Of a stretch of 64,000 bases of DNA, positions 29,137 through 39,622 are shown in pieces (the stretch's first letter is position 1; each line of letters opens with the position of its first letter). Below the pieces are notes generated by a model that saw only the letters and a list, made by a program, of their open reading frames with translations, had not been told where the DNA came from and did no database searches. Both the position numbers and the translations under genes were made by a program. The stretch lies in assembly GCA_029261235.1 (NCBI GenBank), contig JAJDBS010000079.1:1-64000 (forward strand). The letters run 5' to 3'. This DNA is from Nitrospirales bacterium (GTDB lineage Bacteria > Nitrospirota > Nitrospiria > Nitrospirales > UBA8639).

Positions 29137-31248
29137 ATGGCGACTATGAACTTTTTTAAGAATATTGGTATTACGAGCAAGATGGTCTCGATTCTTGTCT
29201 TCTTTTCGCTGATACCATTGAGCGTGCAAGTCTATTCACTCTATGAAACCGTCGGAATTTTGGAAGACGGTGTTGGTGTGCAATATCAGACTGTGGCGGA
29301 AGGGCTCTCTCAAAACCTTGAACACTTTCTTGGTGAGCGTTCAGATGATGCCCGGAGTATGAGTCGGAATCGGATTTTTCAAGATCGAACGTTATGGTAT
29401 CAGCCTGGGAACGTCTCGAATGAATTGGTACAAGTGCTCAATGAATATGTTCAGACGTCCGGTGCCTATTCACTCATACAGTTGGTTGATCGTGAAGGCC
29501 AACTCATTGCCGTCAATGATCGAGATAGTCATGGTCAATCGATTCGGACGGAAGGGTTGTACGGAAAAAATTTCCGTTCAAAAACATGGTTTCAAGCGCT
29601 TCAACAGCAAGGAGGGGGGATCGGTTCTGACGGTCCCATCTCTTCTTCTCTCAGTCGTTCAGATGTGTTTGTGGAAGATGTTGCGGTTGATCGTGATGTC
29701 AAATCCATTTTCCCCAACGACACTGGCTTAACCATAGGTTTGTCCGTTCCTCTCTACGACCGTGGCGCCGTGGTCGGCTATTGGACTCAACGGTTGAAAT
29801 ATTCCATGGTTGAACAGATCGTTCAAGAAGCGTATCAAGGTTTGAAACAATCTGGATTTCCTGGTGCTGAAGTGACCTTACAAAATGGCCAAGGCTTCAC
29901 GATCTTAGAATATGCGCCAGCTGTCCATCAGAATGAAGCCGTGGTTCATGATCTTGCCAATGTATTGTTTCAAACCAATCTTGCTCAGCTTGGTTTAGAC
30001 GCCGCCCAATCGGCTGTCCAGGGGAAATCAGGACATTCCCGGAACTTTCATCCAGGCAAACAGGGCATCCAGGTCATTGGTTTTAGTCATCTCAATGAAG
30101 GCAATGGGTTTCAGGGATTACACTGGTCCATTCTCGTACAAATTCCAGAGGAAGAAGCGCTCCAACAAATTAGTGAAATTACGAATAAGACATTATTAGA
30201 AATGTTTCTCGGCTTGCTCATTGTCATTCCCATCGGAATTTACATGGGACGAAAAGTGGTCAGTCGATTGAAGCCATTTTGGGAGGTGGCGACCAAAGCC
30301 GGTGAAGGGGATCTGACTCATCGAGTTCAGGTGTCGACGCAAGATGAGTTGGGTCAAATGGGAGACGCGTTGAATCACTTGTTGGATCAATTGAATGGCA
30401 TGCTGCTGCAAACCAAAGACGTGGCTCATTCTTTATCGCAAGCATCGGATCAGTTATCGGTTGTTGGGCATCAAGTGGTCCAGGTGAGTCAATCTCAAGT
30501 GAATCAAGCCACCCAGGTTGCTGCGTCTGTTGAAGAAATGGCTTCGACAGCAGGGGATATGGCTCGGAGCACGCAAGACCTAGCTTCTACTGCCACTGAG
30601 GTGAATCAATCGGCTGTGCGAGGAGGAGAAATCGTGTCATCCTCCATCCAGGGGATGGAATCTGTTTCAAGCCGAATGCAGGAATCGGCGAGTCGTATTC
30701 AAACCTTAGGACAACGTTCTCAAGAAATTGGAGATATTATCGGGGTGATTGAAGATATTGCAGAGCAGACGAATCTGTTGGCCTTGAATGCGGCCATCGA
30801 AGCTGCACGGGCTGGTGACCAGGGCCGCGGGTTTGCGGTGGTGGCCGATGAAGTGCGGAAATTAGCTGAGCGGACAGGGAAGGCGACCAAGGAAATCGCG
30901 ACGGTTATTGAATCGGTACAAAAAGGTACTGATGAAGCCGTTCACACAATGGAAGCTGGCACTCAAGAAACCCACTCTGGAATGGCGTTGGCTCGGGAGG
31001 CTGGCATTCGTCTCACGGAAATTGTCGATGGTGTTCAACGAGTGGTGGGTATGATTAAGCATTTTGCAGAATCGACGCAGCAACAGTCTGATGTCTCTGG
31101 GCAATTGTCCTCCAGCGTTCATCAGGTGGCGCAATTAAGCCAAGAAAATGAAGGACATGTTCAGGGGGTAGCCACGGCCACTCAACATTTTGCCGGATTA
31201 GCGGCAGACCTACAGTCGTCGCTCAGTCAATTCAAACTAAAAGGATAA
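29137..31248 (+). CDS. Methyl-accepting chemotaxis protein (MCP4), dCache-type sensor domain
   Basis: N-term TM, Cache-like region related to MCP2/3, tip [35 protein letters not shown]; no FFEEF tail. Confidence 0.93.
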   Translation: MATMNFFKNIGITSKMVSILVFFSLIPLSVQVYSLYETVGILEDGVGVQYQTVAEGLSQNLEHFLGERSDDARSMSRNRIFQDRTLWYQPGNVSNELVQVLNEYVQTSGAYSLIQLVDREGQLIAVNDRDSHGQSIRTEGLYGKNFRSKTWFQALQQQGGGIGSDGPISSSLSRSDVFVEDVAVDRDVKSIFPNDTGLTIGLSVPLYDRGAVVGYWTQRLKYSMVEQIVQEAYQGLKQSGFPGAEVTLQNGQGFTILEYAPAVHQNEAVVHDLANVLFQTNLAQLGLDAAQSAVQGKSGHSRNFHPGKQGIQVIGFSHLNEGNGFQGLHWSILVQIPEEEALQQISEITNKTLLEMFLGLLIVIPIGIYMGRKVVSRLKPFWEVATKAGEGDLTHRVQVSTQDELGQMGDALNHLLDQLNGMLLQTKDVAHSLSQASDQLSVVGHQVVQVSQSQVNQATQVAASVEEMASTAGDMARSTQDLASTATEVNQSAVRGGEIVSSSIQGMESVSSRMQESASRIQTLGQRSQEIGDIIGVIEDIAEQTNLLALNAAIEAARAGDQGRGFAVVADEVRKLAERTGKATKEIATVIESVQKGTDEAVHTMEAGTQETHSGMALAREAGIRLTEIVDGVQRVVGMIKHFAESTQQQSDVSGQLSSSVHQVAQLSQENEGHVQGVATATQHFAGLAADLQSSLSQFKLKG

Positions 31249-31294
31249 CGCGGTTCGCGTCGTGTCGATGATATTTTTTTAGCAGGGAGCTCAT

Positions 31295-32971
31295 ATGCGA
31301 AATTTACGAATTGGACCGAAATTTGTGCTATCACTCGGCATGTTAGCAACGCTCTTACTCGTCTGTGGCCTTTGGGGTATTTATCAGCAAGAAGAGGGGC
31401 GTTTGCGAGCTTCTTTGGATGAACAAGGCAAAACGATTCAATCGCAAATTGAAGTCACTCGAGCGTATATTGCGAAGAATTATGTCGGAAAGATGAAGAA
31501 GTCACCTTTTGGGTCGCAGCTGCATGTGGCCCGTAAGCACGAACAAGATCCGGCTGCTATTCCTTTTCCTGCCACGGCGACTCAAGAAATTGGACAAGAA
31601 CTCGCTGCTCAAGGTGTGTATCAAGCTCGTTTAGTCAGCGAACAGCCGATGAACCCTGCCAATGCTCCTGAGAATGCCTTTGAAGCTTCGGCCATGAAAC
31701 TGATCAATGAAGGAGCTGATAGTGTCAGCGATGTTCAAATCGTGAATGGTGTCCCAACATTTCTTCGAGCGAGTGCTGATCGGGCATCGGTTCAGGCTTG
31801 TGTCAATTGTCACGCAGGGAAGAACTTAGGCGATGTGATTGGCATGCTGTCTGTGGCCATTCCTATGACGAAGGCTCAGGCTTCTATGGAAAATTCGGTG
31901 ATGTTTTCAGGGTTATGGATGATGGGCATCATTGTGATTTTTCTGTTGGCCGTGTATTGGTTGATTCATGTATTTGTGTTGAAACCACTGCATGCCTTAA
32001 CGGCGATCTCGCATGATATTGCTGAAGGCGAAGGCGATTTAACGAAGCGCGTTCCGGTTGGCAGTGGTTCGGATGAAATTAGCGGATTAGCCCGTGACTT
32101 AAATTTATTTATTCAGAAAATGCATGGTGCACTTTCTTTGGTGAGTCAGGCAACGAATCGATTAGCGTCATCCTCCATTGCATTATCCTCGACGGCTGAC
32201 CATGTGGTGCAAGCCGCAGAGGGGCAGGAAGCGCGTGCGGTTCAATCGGCATCGGCTGTCGAAGAAATGACCATGACCGCTGGTGAGGTCGCACGCAATT
32301 CGACGGAGGCTGCACGTATCGCCCAAGAAACGGCAGAGACGGCACGTAGTGGGCAAGAAGTCATGACGCAAACGGTGTCGGGTATGCAGCAGGTTTCAGA
32401 AGCCGTAGTCCAAGCCGCCAGTATCATTACGACCTTGGGACGATCATCGGATCAAATTGGAGAAATTGTCAGAGTCATCGAAGACATTGCGGATCAAACA
32501 AATTTATTAGCTCTCAATGCTGCGATTGAGGCAGCTCGAGCTGGAGAGCAAGGCCGAGGCTTTGCCGTGGTCGCTGATGAAGTGCGGAAACTCGCGGAGC
32601 GTACAACAAAAGCCACGAAGGAAATTGGGGATATGATTCGGCAAATCCAACAGGATACCAAAAGTGCCGTGGCCTCAATGGATCAGGGAACTAATCAGGT
32701 CGGCCAAGGAGTTGAATTAGCTAATAAGACCGGAGAAACTCTTTCAAATATCCATTCGATGATCAATTCAACCGCTGACATGATTCAGCAAATTGCCAGT
32801 GCGGCAGAAGAGCAATCCAGCGCATCCCGACAAATTGCCGGGGATTTGGAGGCCATGACACAGACGACTCGCCAAACGTCTAGTGGTATAGCTGACTCAG
32901 CGAAAGCGTGTCATGAGCTCAATACGTTAGCGGGAGATCTACAGAGAACGGTTGGTGCGTTTAAAGTGTAG
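31295..32971 (+). CDS. Methyl-accepting chemotaxis protein (MCP5), DUF3365/Tll0287-like c-heme sensor domain
   Basis: CVNCH motif; [39 protein letters not shown]; ends VGAFKV. Confidence 0.93.
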   Translation: MRNLRIGPKFVLSLGMLATLLLVCGLWGIYQQEEGRLRASLDEQGKTIQSQIEVTRAYIAKNYVGKMKKSPFGSQLHVARKHEQDPAAIPFPATATQEIGQELAAQGVYQARLVSEQPMNPANAPENAFEASAMKLINEGADSVSDVQIVNGVPTFLRASADRASVQACVNCHAGKNLGDVIGMLSVAIPMTKAQASMENSVMFSGLWMMGIIVIFLLAVYWLIHVFVLKPLHALTAISHDIAEGEGDLTKRVPVGSGSDEISGLARDLNLFIQKMHGALSLVSQATNRLASSSIALSSTADHVVQAAEGQEARAVQSASAVEEMTMTAGEVARNSTEAARIAQETAETARSGQEVMTQTVSGMQQVSEAVVQAASIITTLGRSSDQIGEIVRVIEDIADQTNLLALNAAIEAARAGEQGRGFAVVADEVRKLAERTTKATKEIGDMIRQIQQDTKSAVASMDQGTNQVGQGVELANKTGETLSNIHSMINSTADMIQQIASAAEEQSSASRQIAGDLEAMTQTTRQTSSGIADSAKACHELNTLAGDLQRTVGAFKV

Positions 32972-32973
32972 TA

Positions 32974-33093
32974 AGACGTGGGATGTAAGCAGTGAGAAGG
33001 GAGAAGCAAGAAGAATGGAAAGGGAGAAGCGAGAAGTAAGCGCAAGCTGATCTTTTCTTGTGCTTCTTAGGCATCTCACTTCTCTCTTCTCAC
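32974..33093. repeat. Heptad hairpin element (type B) between convergent genes
   Basis: gacgtgggatgtaagcagtgagaagggagaagcaagaag ... gcgcaagctgatcttttcttgtgc ... catctcacttctctcttctcac. Confidence 0.65.
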
Positions 33094-33097
33094 AATC

Positions 33098-33358
33098 TTA
33101 TGGCGACGATGGAGATTCAGGCGGTGTTGATGAAGAAGGTGGGAGTTGTTTTTGTTGATTCACGGTTTTTTCGAGCAAGCCAACCGAATCTTTTAACAAG
33201 TCCGCCGCACAGGTCAAGGTGACATGCAGTTGTTTCCATGCGTCATCCCAACGTTCTTCGCGTTGAAGGTTCTGAAAACGTTGATGCTGTTCTTGCAGAA
33301 TGGCTTTCTTTGCATCAAGCATCAATCGGTCTGCTTGGACACTGGCTGGTCTGTCCAT
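33098..33358 (-). CDS. Hypothetical 86-aa protein
   Basis: Only convincing minus-strand gene; RBS-like aaaggaaactt upstream of ATG; helical sequence with Pro/Ser-rich tail. Confidence 0.6.
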   Translation of the reverse strand: MDRPASVQADRLMLDAKKAILQEQHQRFQNLQREERWDDAWKQLHVTLTCAADLLKDSVGLLEKTVNQQKQLPPSSSTPPESPSSP

Positions 33359-33520
33359 AATAAGTTTCCTTTATGAAGATCAATAAACGAATAATGTTTT
33401 TACCCTATCAGAGTGGAGATTCTCGTCACAAGAATTCGATCTGTGATTTTCATGCAGAATGCATGATGTCTTGTGAGGTTACTGTTGATTCGTGCGATAC
33501 GAACAGGGCATGAATGAGCC

Positions 33521-34696
33521 TTGATGCACCTTAATGAGCAAACAGGGCGGCCTATTCGAGTTCTAGTGGTTGATGATTCGACTTTTATGAGAAATATGCT
33601 TTCCATGATGCTGAAGAAAGCTAACGATATTGATGTTGTGGGAACCGCGATGAATGGGCAAGATGCTATTAACCAAGCTCGACGAATTCAGCCAGATGTG
33701 ATGACGTTAGATATTGAGATGCCAGACATGAATGGATTAGATGTTCTTGATTACATGATGACGGAGCACCCGCTTCCTATCATCATGGTGAGTGCTTTGA
33801 CAGAAGCAGGCGCTGATGTGACGCTGCGTGCTCTTGAGCGTGGAGCTGTTGATTTTATTACCAAACCAATGAATCAGGCCACATCTGAGATACGGGTACT
33901 CGAAGGATTGCTCCAGAGTAAAGTTCGGGAAGCTTTTCTGACGCGGCATCGTTTTCTGCCCATGGGGCATGTAGGCATTCATCCGAAAAGACCTCAATAT
34001 GGTGTCTCTCTAGGTGTGGACGCGAGGAACGAACCACCGCCTCTTGTGAAGCGATCTGAGAACAGACTACCGCACACACTCAATGAAACGGTGACTGGCT
34101 CCGCGTTTCCCCTTGTCGTGATTGGCGCATCGACTGGTGGACCGAATCTTTTACTCTCCATTGTTCGAGATCTTCCTGCAACGTTTCCCGCGGCACTCGT
34201 CATTGTGCAGCATATGCCAAAGTATTTCACGAAAGTGTTTTCTGAAAATTTAGACGCTGTTGCCGCGTTTCCCATTCGTGAGGCGCGAGATGGAGCGGCA
34301 CTAGAGCCTGGAGTCGGCTTCGTGGTCCCTGGTGATCAGCATGCGGTGATCATTTGTGAAGGAGATGGTTGTCCAAGGATACGGTTTGTCTCGGAATCAG
34401 TCGAGTATCCTTACCGGCCTTCAATCGACTGTGCTATGACCTCAGCAGCCGAACAATTTGGTCATCATTTGGTGGGCCTTGTGGTTACAGGTATGGGCAA
34501 TGATGGATTGATGGGCAGTCAGAAAATTAAAGAACGTGGTGGGACTGTGCTGGTTCAAGATGAAACCACCTCATTGATCTATGGCATGCCTCGAGCTGTG
34601 GCTGAGGCAGGTCTCGCAGATGTTGTGCTGTCGGATGTTCACATAGCGGCAGCTTTGGTGGAGGCAGTGAGTTCGTGTTGTGAAGCGAACAGGTAG
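33521..34696 (+). CDS. cheB: Protein-glutamate methylesterase CheB (CheB3)
   Basis: REC VVDDSTFMRNML; IGASTGGPNLLL, VQHMPKYFTKVF, VVTGMGNDG. Confidence 0.94.
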   Translation: MMHLNEQTGRPIRVLVVDDSTFMRNMLSMMLKKANDIDVVGTAMNGQDAINQARRIQPDVMTLDIEMPDMNGLDVLDYMMTEHPLPIIMVSALTEAGADVTLRALERGAVDFITKPMNQATSEIRVLEGLLQSKVREAFLTRHRFLPMGHVGIHPKRPQYGVSLGVDARNEPPPLVKRSENRLPHTLNETVTGSAFPLVVIGASTGGPNLLLSIVRDLPATFPAALVIVQHMPKYFTKVFSENLDAVAAFPIREARDGAALEPGVGFVVPGDQHAVIICEGDGCPRIRFVSESVEYPYRPSIDCAMTSAAEQFGHHLVGLVVTGMGNDGLMGSQKIKERGGTVLVQDETTSLIYGMPRAVAEAGLADVVLSDVHIAAALVEAVSSCCEANR

Positions 34697-34765
34697 TTTC
34701 AGTCATCGAGTTCAGAGTGTTTAGCCACAAACATTGAGATATTAGCCTGAAAAAGGGAGTAGGTC

Positions 34766-35254
34766 ATGACGAATGCTTTAACAAACACTGTACCTCATGG
34801 CGATACTTACGAGGGAACTGGGGAAGTCTTACAACTCGTCAGTTTTCAGTTAGGCCCTGAGGAGTATGCTATTGACATTCTAGGCGTGCAAGAAATTATT
34901 CGTGTCGTCGAAATAACCGCAGTCCCCAATGCCCCACACTTTGTTGAGGGAGTGGTGAATCTTCGTGGCAAGGTCATTCCAATCATTAGTCTGCGTACCC
35001 GTTTAGGGTTGTGCACTGAAGAACATACCAAGGATACGCGAATTGTAGTTGTGGAAGTTGGGCGATTAATTTTGGGTTTTATTGTAGATTACGTCGAAGA
35101 GGTGTTGCGGTTGCCAGCAGAATATATTGAACCGCCTTCGTCTGCTGGTGGGGGAGGTTCCTCTGACTATCATAAGGGCGTGGGACGCGTGGACGGACGT
35201 TTGTTGATTTTGTTGGATTTGGAATTGTTATTTGGCATTGAGGCTGTTTCTTAG
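34766..35254 (+). CDS. cheW: Chemotaxis adaptor CheW (second)
   Basis: YAIDILGVQEIIRVVEITAVPNAPHFVEGVVNLRGKVIPIISLRTRLGL. Confidence 0.94.
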   Translation: MTNALTNTVPHGDTYEGTGEVLQLVSFQLGPEEYAIDILGVQEIIRVVEITAVPNAPHFVEGVVNLRGKVIPIISLRTRLGLCTEEHTKDTRIVVVEVGRLILGFIVDYVEEVLRLPAEYIEPPSSAGGGGSSDYHKGVGRVDGRLLILLDLELLFGIEAVS

Positions 35255-35269
35255 GCAGAGCATAGCAGT

Positions 35270-36028
35270 ATGGATATTTTGTCAATAGCCGGAATCCTTA
35301 TCTCCATTGTGGCCATTGTTGGAGGCCAACATTTAGAAGGTGGCCACTTTAGTTCGATTGTTCAAGGGACGGCCTTTCTTATTGTGTTTGGGGGCACGTT
35401 AGGTGCCGTGATGCTCCAGTTTCCGCTCTCTATCTTCATGAAATCGCTAGGTGCCGCACGTATGGTGTTTGGCAATGTGAGTGTAGATATGAAAGGCGTG
35501 ATTGCCCAAGTTGTGGAGCTATCCAATGTCAGTCGCAAGCAAGGACTCTTGGCTTTAGAAGGACAGATGAAGAATATTGCTGATCCGTTTATGGCGAAGG
35601 GGGTTCAACTGGTTGTGGATGGGACAGAACCCCCCAAAATACGAGAAATTCTGGAAGTCGAAGTGAGTGTGCTTGAAGATGAATATACGTCTTATGCCAA
35701 AGTGTACGAAGCGTTTGGAGGCTACGCACCATGCGTTGGGATTATTGGCGCGGTGTTAGGGCTCATTCATGTGATGGAGAATCTTGCTGACCCCTCTGCG
35801 TTAGGTGGTGGTATTGCGGTGGCTTTTGTGGCTACGGTCTATGGGGTGGGTATGGCCAATCTCCTCTTTTTGCCCATGGGCAGTAAAATCAAAATCAAAG
35901 CCAAAGACTTGATTGCTGGGAAATTGATGGTGGTTGAAGGACTCATGTGTGTGGCACAAGGAGAGAATCCTCGGATGATTGAAGAAAAATTAAGTGGGTT
36001 CTTGCCGAGTTCCGAGCAAAGAAAATAG
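35270..36028 (+). CDS. motA: Flagellar motor stator MotA
   Basis: MotA/ExbB family; GGYAPCVGIIGAVLGLIHVMENLADPSALGGGIAVAFVATVYGVGMANL. Confidence 0.94.
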   Translation: MDILSIAGILISIVAIVGGQHLEGGHFSSIVQGTAFLIVFGGTLGAVMLQFPLSIFMKSLGAARMVFGNVSVDMKGVIAQVVELSNVSRKQGLLALEGQMKNIADPFMAKGVQLVVDGTEPPKIREILEVEVSVLEDEYTSYAKVYEAFGGYAPCVGIIGAVLGLIHVMENLADPSALGGGIAVAFVATVYGVGMANLLFLPMGSKIKIKAKDLIAGKLMVVEGLMCVAQGENPRMIEEKLSGFLPSSEQRK

Positions 36029-36065
36029 TTCCTGTCTGTGGCGTCGCTTTCTCACACGTTGATTC

Positions 36066-36806
36066 ATGAAGAAAAAACACGAAGAACATGAGAACCATGA
36101 GCGGTGGTTGGTCTCGTATGCCGACTTTATTACCCTCCTGTTTGCTTTTTTTGTTGTGATGTATTCCGTGTCTTCGGTCAATGAGGGGAAGTATCGCATC
36201 TTAAGTGATTCCCTTTCAGGATCTTTCTCTAAGACAAAAGCTGCTGGTGACCTTTCCGTTATGGATCTGCCGGTGACGACAAGTAAGCCGTCAGTGGTGC
36301 AAGATCCTGCGAACTCCAAAAAAAATGCTGAAGCCTTCCTGAATGTTGGTAATGCGATCGCTGCAGCCAAGGTTCCAGAGGGAGTGAAAGTGAATTCGAC
36401 GGAACGAGGCCTCAGCATTCAGATTGCGGATGATACGTTATTTAGAAGTGGTACATCGTCAATTAATCCAGATATGCAAGAATATCTTGATCTTATTACA
36501 GGGTTGGTCCGCAACCTCCCGAATTTGATTGCTGTCGAAGGACATACAGATAATCAGCCCATTCACACCGCTGAATATTCCTCAAACTGGGATTTGTCCA
36601 CGGCCCGAGCGAACGTCTTAATACGGTATTTCACGGAGCATCATCATTTACGATCCGATCGTTTTTCCTCGACCGGATTTGCTGGGACTCGTCCAATTCA
36701 TTCGAATTCGACTTCAGAAGGGCAAGCTTCCAATCGTCGCGTGGAGTTAATTGTACTGCGTAACACTGATGCTGAAGCTACGGCCTTTAATCCGTTCCTT
36801 CCATAA
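36066..36806 (+). CDS. motB: Flagellar motor stator MotB
   Basis: WLVSYADFITLLFAFFVVMYSVS plug/TM and OmpA-like C-terminus (VEGHTDNQPI). Confidence 0.94.
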   Translation: MKKKHEEHENHERWLVSYADFITLLFAFFVVMYSVSSVNEGKYRILSDSLSGSFSKTKAAGDLSVMDLPVTTSKPSVVQDPANSKKNAEAFLNVGNAIAAAKVPEGVKVNSTERGLSIQIADDTLFRSGTSSINPDMQEYLDLITGLVRNLPNLIAVEGHTDNQPIHTAEYSSNWDLSTARANVLIRYFTEHHHLRSDRFSSTGFAGTRPIHSNSTSEGQASNRRVELIVLRNTDAEATAFNPFLP

Positions 36807-36822
36807 AAAATATCGAGGAAGT

Positions 36823-36890
36823 TACGGTAGGTGTGAAGCGTAAGGCGTCAGGTCTATCTGTGTTTCTCGTTGTCGGCTTTACCTCTTACC
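36823..36890. repeat. Degenerate type A heptad element
   Basis: acggtaggtgtgaagcgtaaggcgtcagg ... gtcggctttacctcttacc. Confidence 0.5.
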
Positions 36891-37128
36891 TGTTTCTCGA
36901 ACTGATCCTCTTCATTTTTTAGTAGGCAGGTTTCTGCGTAGGTGGAATGTTCTGCCGGTATTCTGTAATCAGTTTTACAGAAAAGTGAATTCCTTTTCTT
37001 TCTTACGATCCTCGTTTTCTAGGATAAATCATGAAAAAGAATGCTTTTTTGCCCTATTTGTTGGGGAAATGAGGAACCTGATGGTTCATGCGTTCGTGCA
37101 TTTCGTGAAATTTTATTTAAGAACTCAT

Positions 37129-37144
37129 TGGCATACGCGTTGCA
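37129..37144 (+). promoter_or_regulatory. Candidate sigma-54 promoter
   Basis: TGGCATA-CGCG-TTGCA against consensus TGGCACG-N4-TTGCA; GG/GC spacing intact, 35 nt upstream of flgF. Confidence 0.6.
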
Positions 37145-37178
37145 CAAATGGATATGAACGCTTAGCAAGGAGGCAGCA

Positions 37179-37898
37179 ATGAATCGTGGTATTTATCCTC
37201 CCCTCGCAGGGGCCCTGGTACTTGAACAGCGGTTGGAAGTTCTTTCCAATAATATAGGGAATTTACAAACAACAGGGTTCAAGAAAGACCGGCCGATTTT
37301 TGCCACGGTGCTCGCTCAAACCTCTGGGCCTTCCGTTGCGGGAATCGATCTGTTTCCTGTGCTTGGCGGATTGCCAGCAGATCGCTCTCAAGGCACTCTG
37401 GCTCATACCGGGGCACCGTTAGATGTGGCGTTGCAGGGGGAGGGTTTCTTGGTCGCCAAGACTCCAGACGGACTTCGCTATTTCCGTGGAGGAATACTGC
37501 AGCGTGATGTCGATGGGAATTTGGCCACGCATCAAGGCGATCCTTTACTAGGAAAAAAAGGACCAATAAAAGTGCCACCAGGAGAAATAGTGATTGATAA
37601 TCAGGGAAATGTCAGTGTGAACAATGTGAGTGTGGATACGTTGCGACTTGAAAAAATTCCCGAGGGAGCAGAGACGTCAAAAGTCGGAAATTCGTATTGG
37701 ACTGTTCCCAACAAATCTACACTAGCGCTCAACACCACCGTGCATCAAGGCATGTTGGAAAAGTCAAATGTCAATCCCGCATTAGATATGGTGGAACTGA
37801 TCAAAGTCACACGGGAGTATGAGCAAATGCAAAAAGCGATCAAAGCCATGGATGAGCTGGCTGGACAGGCTATTCAAGCTTCTCGTGTGCAAGGGTAA
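37179..37898 (+). CDS. flgF: Flagellar basal-body rod protein FlgF
   Basis: LEVLSNNIGNLQTTGFKKDRP; rod family C-term KSNVNPALDMVELIKVTREYEQMQKAI; precedes flgG. Confidence 0.88.
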   Translation: MNRGIYPPLAGALVLEQRLEVLSNNIGNLQTTGFKKDRPIFATVLAQTSGPSVAGIDLFPVLGGLPADRSQGTLAHTGAPLDVALQGEGFLVAKTPDGLRYFRGGILQRDVDGNLATHQGDPLLGKKGPIKVPPGEIVIDNQGNVSVNNVSVDTLRLEKIPEGAETSKVGNSYWTVPNKSTLALNTTVHQGMLEKSNVNPALDMVELIKVTREYEQMQKAIKAMDELAGQAIQASRVQG

Positions 37899-38052
37899 GA
37901 CGCAAGGAGTGAGAAGTAAGGAGTGAAAGGTAAGGAGTGAAAAGTGAGATGAGAATAGTGAGAAGCACGGACGAGAAGATGAAGAAACAACGAGTCAGGA
38001 TATTTCCTGTTCTTACCCATGTCTCCTTTTTTCTCCCTTCTCCCTTTGTACT
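37899..38052. repeat. Heptad hairpin element (type B)
   Basis: aaggagt gagaagt aaggagt gaaaggt aaggagt gaaaagt gagatga gaatagt gagaagc ... caggatatttcctg ... tctccttttttctcccttctcccttt. Confidence 0.75.
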
Positions 38053-38083
38053 TGTTTGTGATTAAGAATAGAGAGGACCATTT

Positions 38084-38875
38084 ATGATTCGTGCTATGCA
38101 TACGGCCTCAACAGGTATGGCTGCTCAACAACTTAGTATCGATACCATTGCGAATAACTTGGCGAATGTGAATACCACTGGATTTAAGCGAAGTCGCGCA
38201 GAATTTGCGGACTTGTTGTACCAAGCTTCGCGGGTGCCTGGAGCGAGTGCTTCAAATGTTGGAGTATTTCCAGTTGGGATACAGGTGGGACTGGGTACAC
38301 GGCCAGTCACGGTGTCAAAAGAATATGTACAAGGAAGTTTGAAGCAAACGTTTAATGAATTGGATGTCGCCATTGATGGGGCTGGCTTCTTCCAAGTGCA
38401 ACGTCCTGATGGGACCACGATGTATACCCGAGCCGGTTCCTTTAAAAGTGATAGTACGGGAATTGTGGTCACGGGTGATGGGGATACGCTCATCCCGAAT
38501 ATTACGATTCCCGATGGGACATTGACGATAAATATTGGACAAGATGGCACGGTCTCGGCCCTCCAGGCTGGTGCGACTCAAGCCACACAAGTCGCGCAAA
38601 TACAGTTAGTGCGATTTAATAATCCCTCCGGATTGATTGCCCAAGGAAATAACTTGTTTACAGAGAGCGCGGCATCTGGAGCGGCTCAGCAGGGTACACC
38701 AGGTTTTTCCTCAGGATTTGGTTTAATTCAGCAAGGGTTCTTAGAAATCTCCAATGTGAATATTGCTGATGAAATGGTGAATATGATTGTGGCCCAGCGT
38801 GCCTATGAACTGAATTCCAAAGCAATCCAAGCTGCTGATGACATGATGCAAGTTGTCGGCTCATTGAGGCGGTAA
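38084..38875 (+). CDS. flgG: Flagellar distal rod protein FlgG
   Basis: MIRAMHTASTGMAAQQLSIDTIANNLANVNTTGFKRSRAEFADLLYQ. Confidence 0.96.
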   Translation: MIRAMHTASTGMAAQQLSIDTIANNLANVNTTGFKRSRAEFADLLYQASRVPGASASNVGVFPVGIQVGLGTRPVTVSKEYVQGSLKQTFNELDVAIDGAGFFQVQRPDGTTMYTRAGSFKSDSTGIVVTGDGDTLIPNITIPDGTLTINIGQDGTVSALQAGATQATQVAQIQLVRFNNPSGLIAQGNNLFTESAASGAAQQGTPGFSSGFGLIQQGFLEISNVNIADEMVNMIVAQRAYELNSKAIQAADDMMQVVGSLRR

Positions 38876-38878
38876 CCG

Positions 38879-39622
38879 ATGAAGATGATGCTCTTGATAG
38901 GATTTCTCATTGTTGGTGGATCATGGTGGCCGGAGGCGAACGATGCTCTGGCCGCCCAATCTTCATCTGGGCATGGCGAGGAGAAATTTATTCACGCACG
39001 AGACTTTGAGCGGGTCATTGTATCCGAACTGGATCGCCAATATGGAAGGCCAGGGCATCGCGTCAGTGTACGGATCGTCTTTCCGAAAAAGCCTTTGCTC
39101 AGGAAAGCAGGGAAACTTCATCTAGAGCTTACGAAAATGTCTGGTGGTGCCAGGACAGGACGTCGGTCGTTTCGAGTCGGGCTGTACATCAATCGGCAGT
39201 TTATCAAGACGATCAATGTCGTGGGAGAAGTCAAGGCAGAGGCCATGGTGATTACGCCTCGACGATGGATGAAACGAAATGAAGTCTTTGCGAAAGACGA
39301 TGTGACGATCATGAGGGTGGCCATGCCTTCACTCACGCATGATTTTATTCTTCATCAGGATGAAGTACTGGGGAAACAAGTGCTTCGATCTCTGCCTCCA
39401 CGACAACCCATTGCCAAAGCGATGGTCGATGATCCTCCAGTGGTGCGTAAAGGTGATCGTGTCATGATTGAAGTTCGGCAAGGCGGTCTGTTGGTTCAAG
39501 CCATTGGCTTGGCAAAAGCAACAGGTAAGTCAGGTGAGACCATTCTTGTTGAGAATAAGAGTTCAGGTCGTAAAGTGATGGGTACCGTTGTGAGTGCTGG
39601 TCGAGTGGAGGTGGGATTTTGA
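38879..39622 (+). CDS. flgA: Flagellar P-ring chaperone FlgA
   Basis: C-terminal SAF-like region (DDVTIMRVAM...LGKQVLRSLPPRQPIAKAMVDDPPVVRKGDRVMIEVRQGGLLVQAIGLAKATGKSGETI). Confidence 0.9.
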   Translation: MKMMLLIGFLIVGGSWWPEANDALAAQSSSGHGEEKFIHARDFERVIVSELDRQYGRPGHRVSVRIVFPKKPLLRKAGKLHLELTKMSGGARTGRRSFRVGLYINRQFIKTINVVGEVKAEAMVITPRRWMKRNEVFAKDDVTIMRVAMPSLTHDFILHQDEVLGKQVLRSLPPRQPIAKAMVDDPPVVRKGDRVMIEVRQGGLLVQAIGLAKATGKSGETILVENKSSGRKVMGTVVSAGRVEVGF

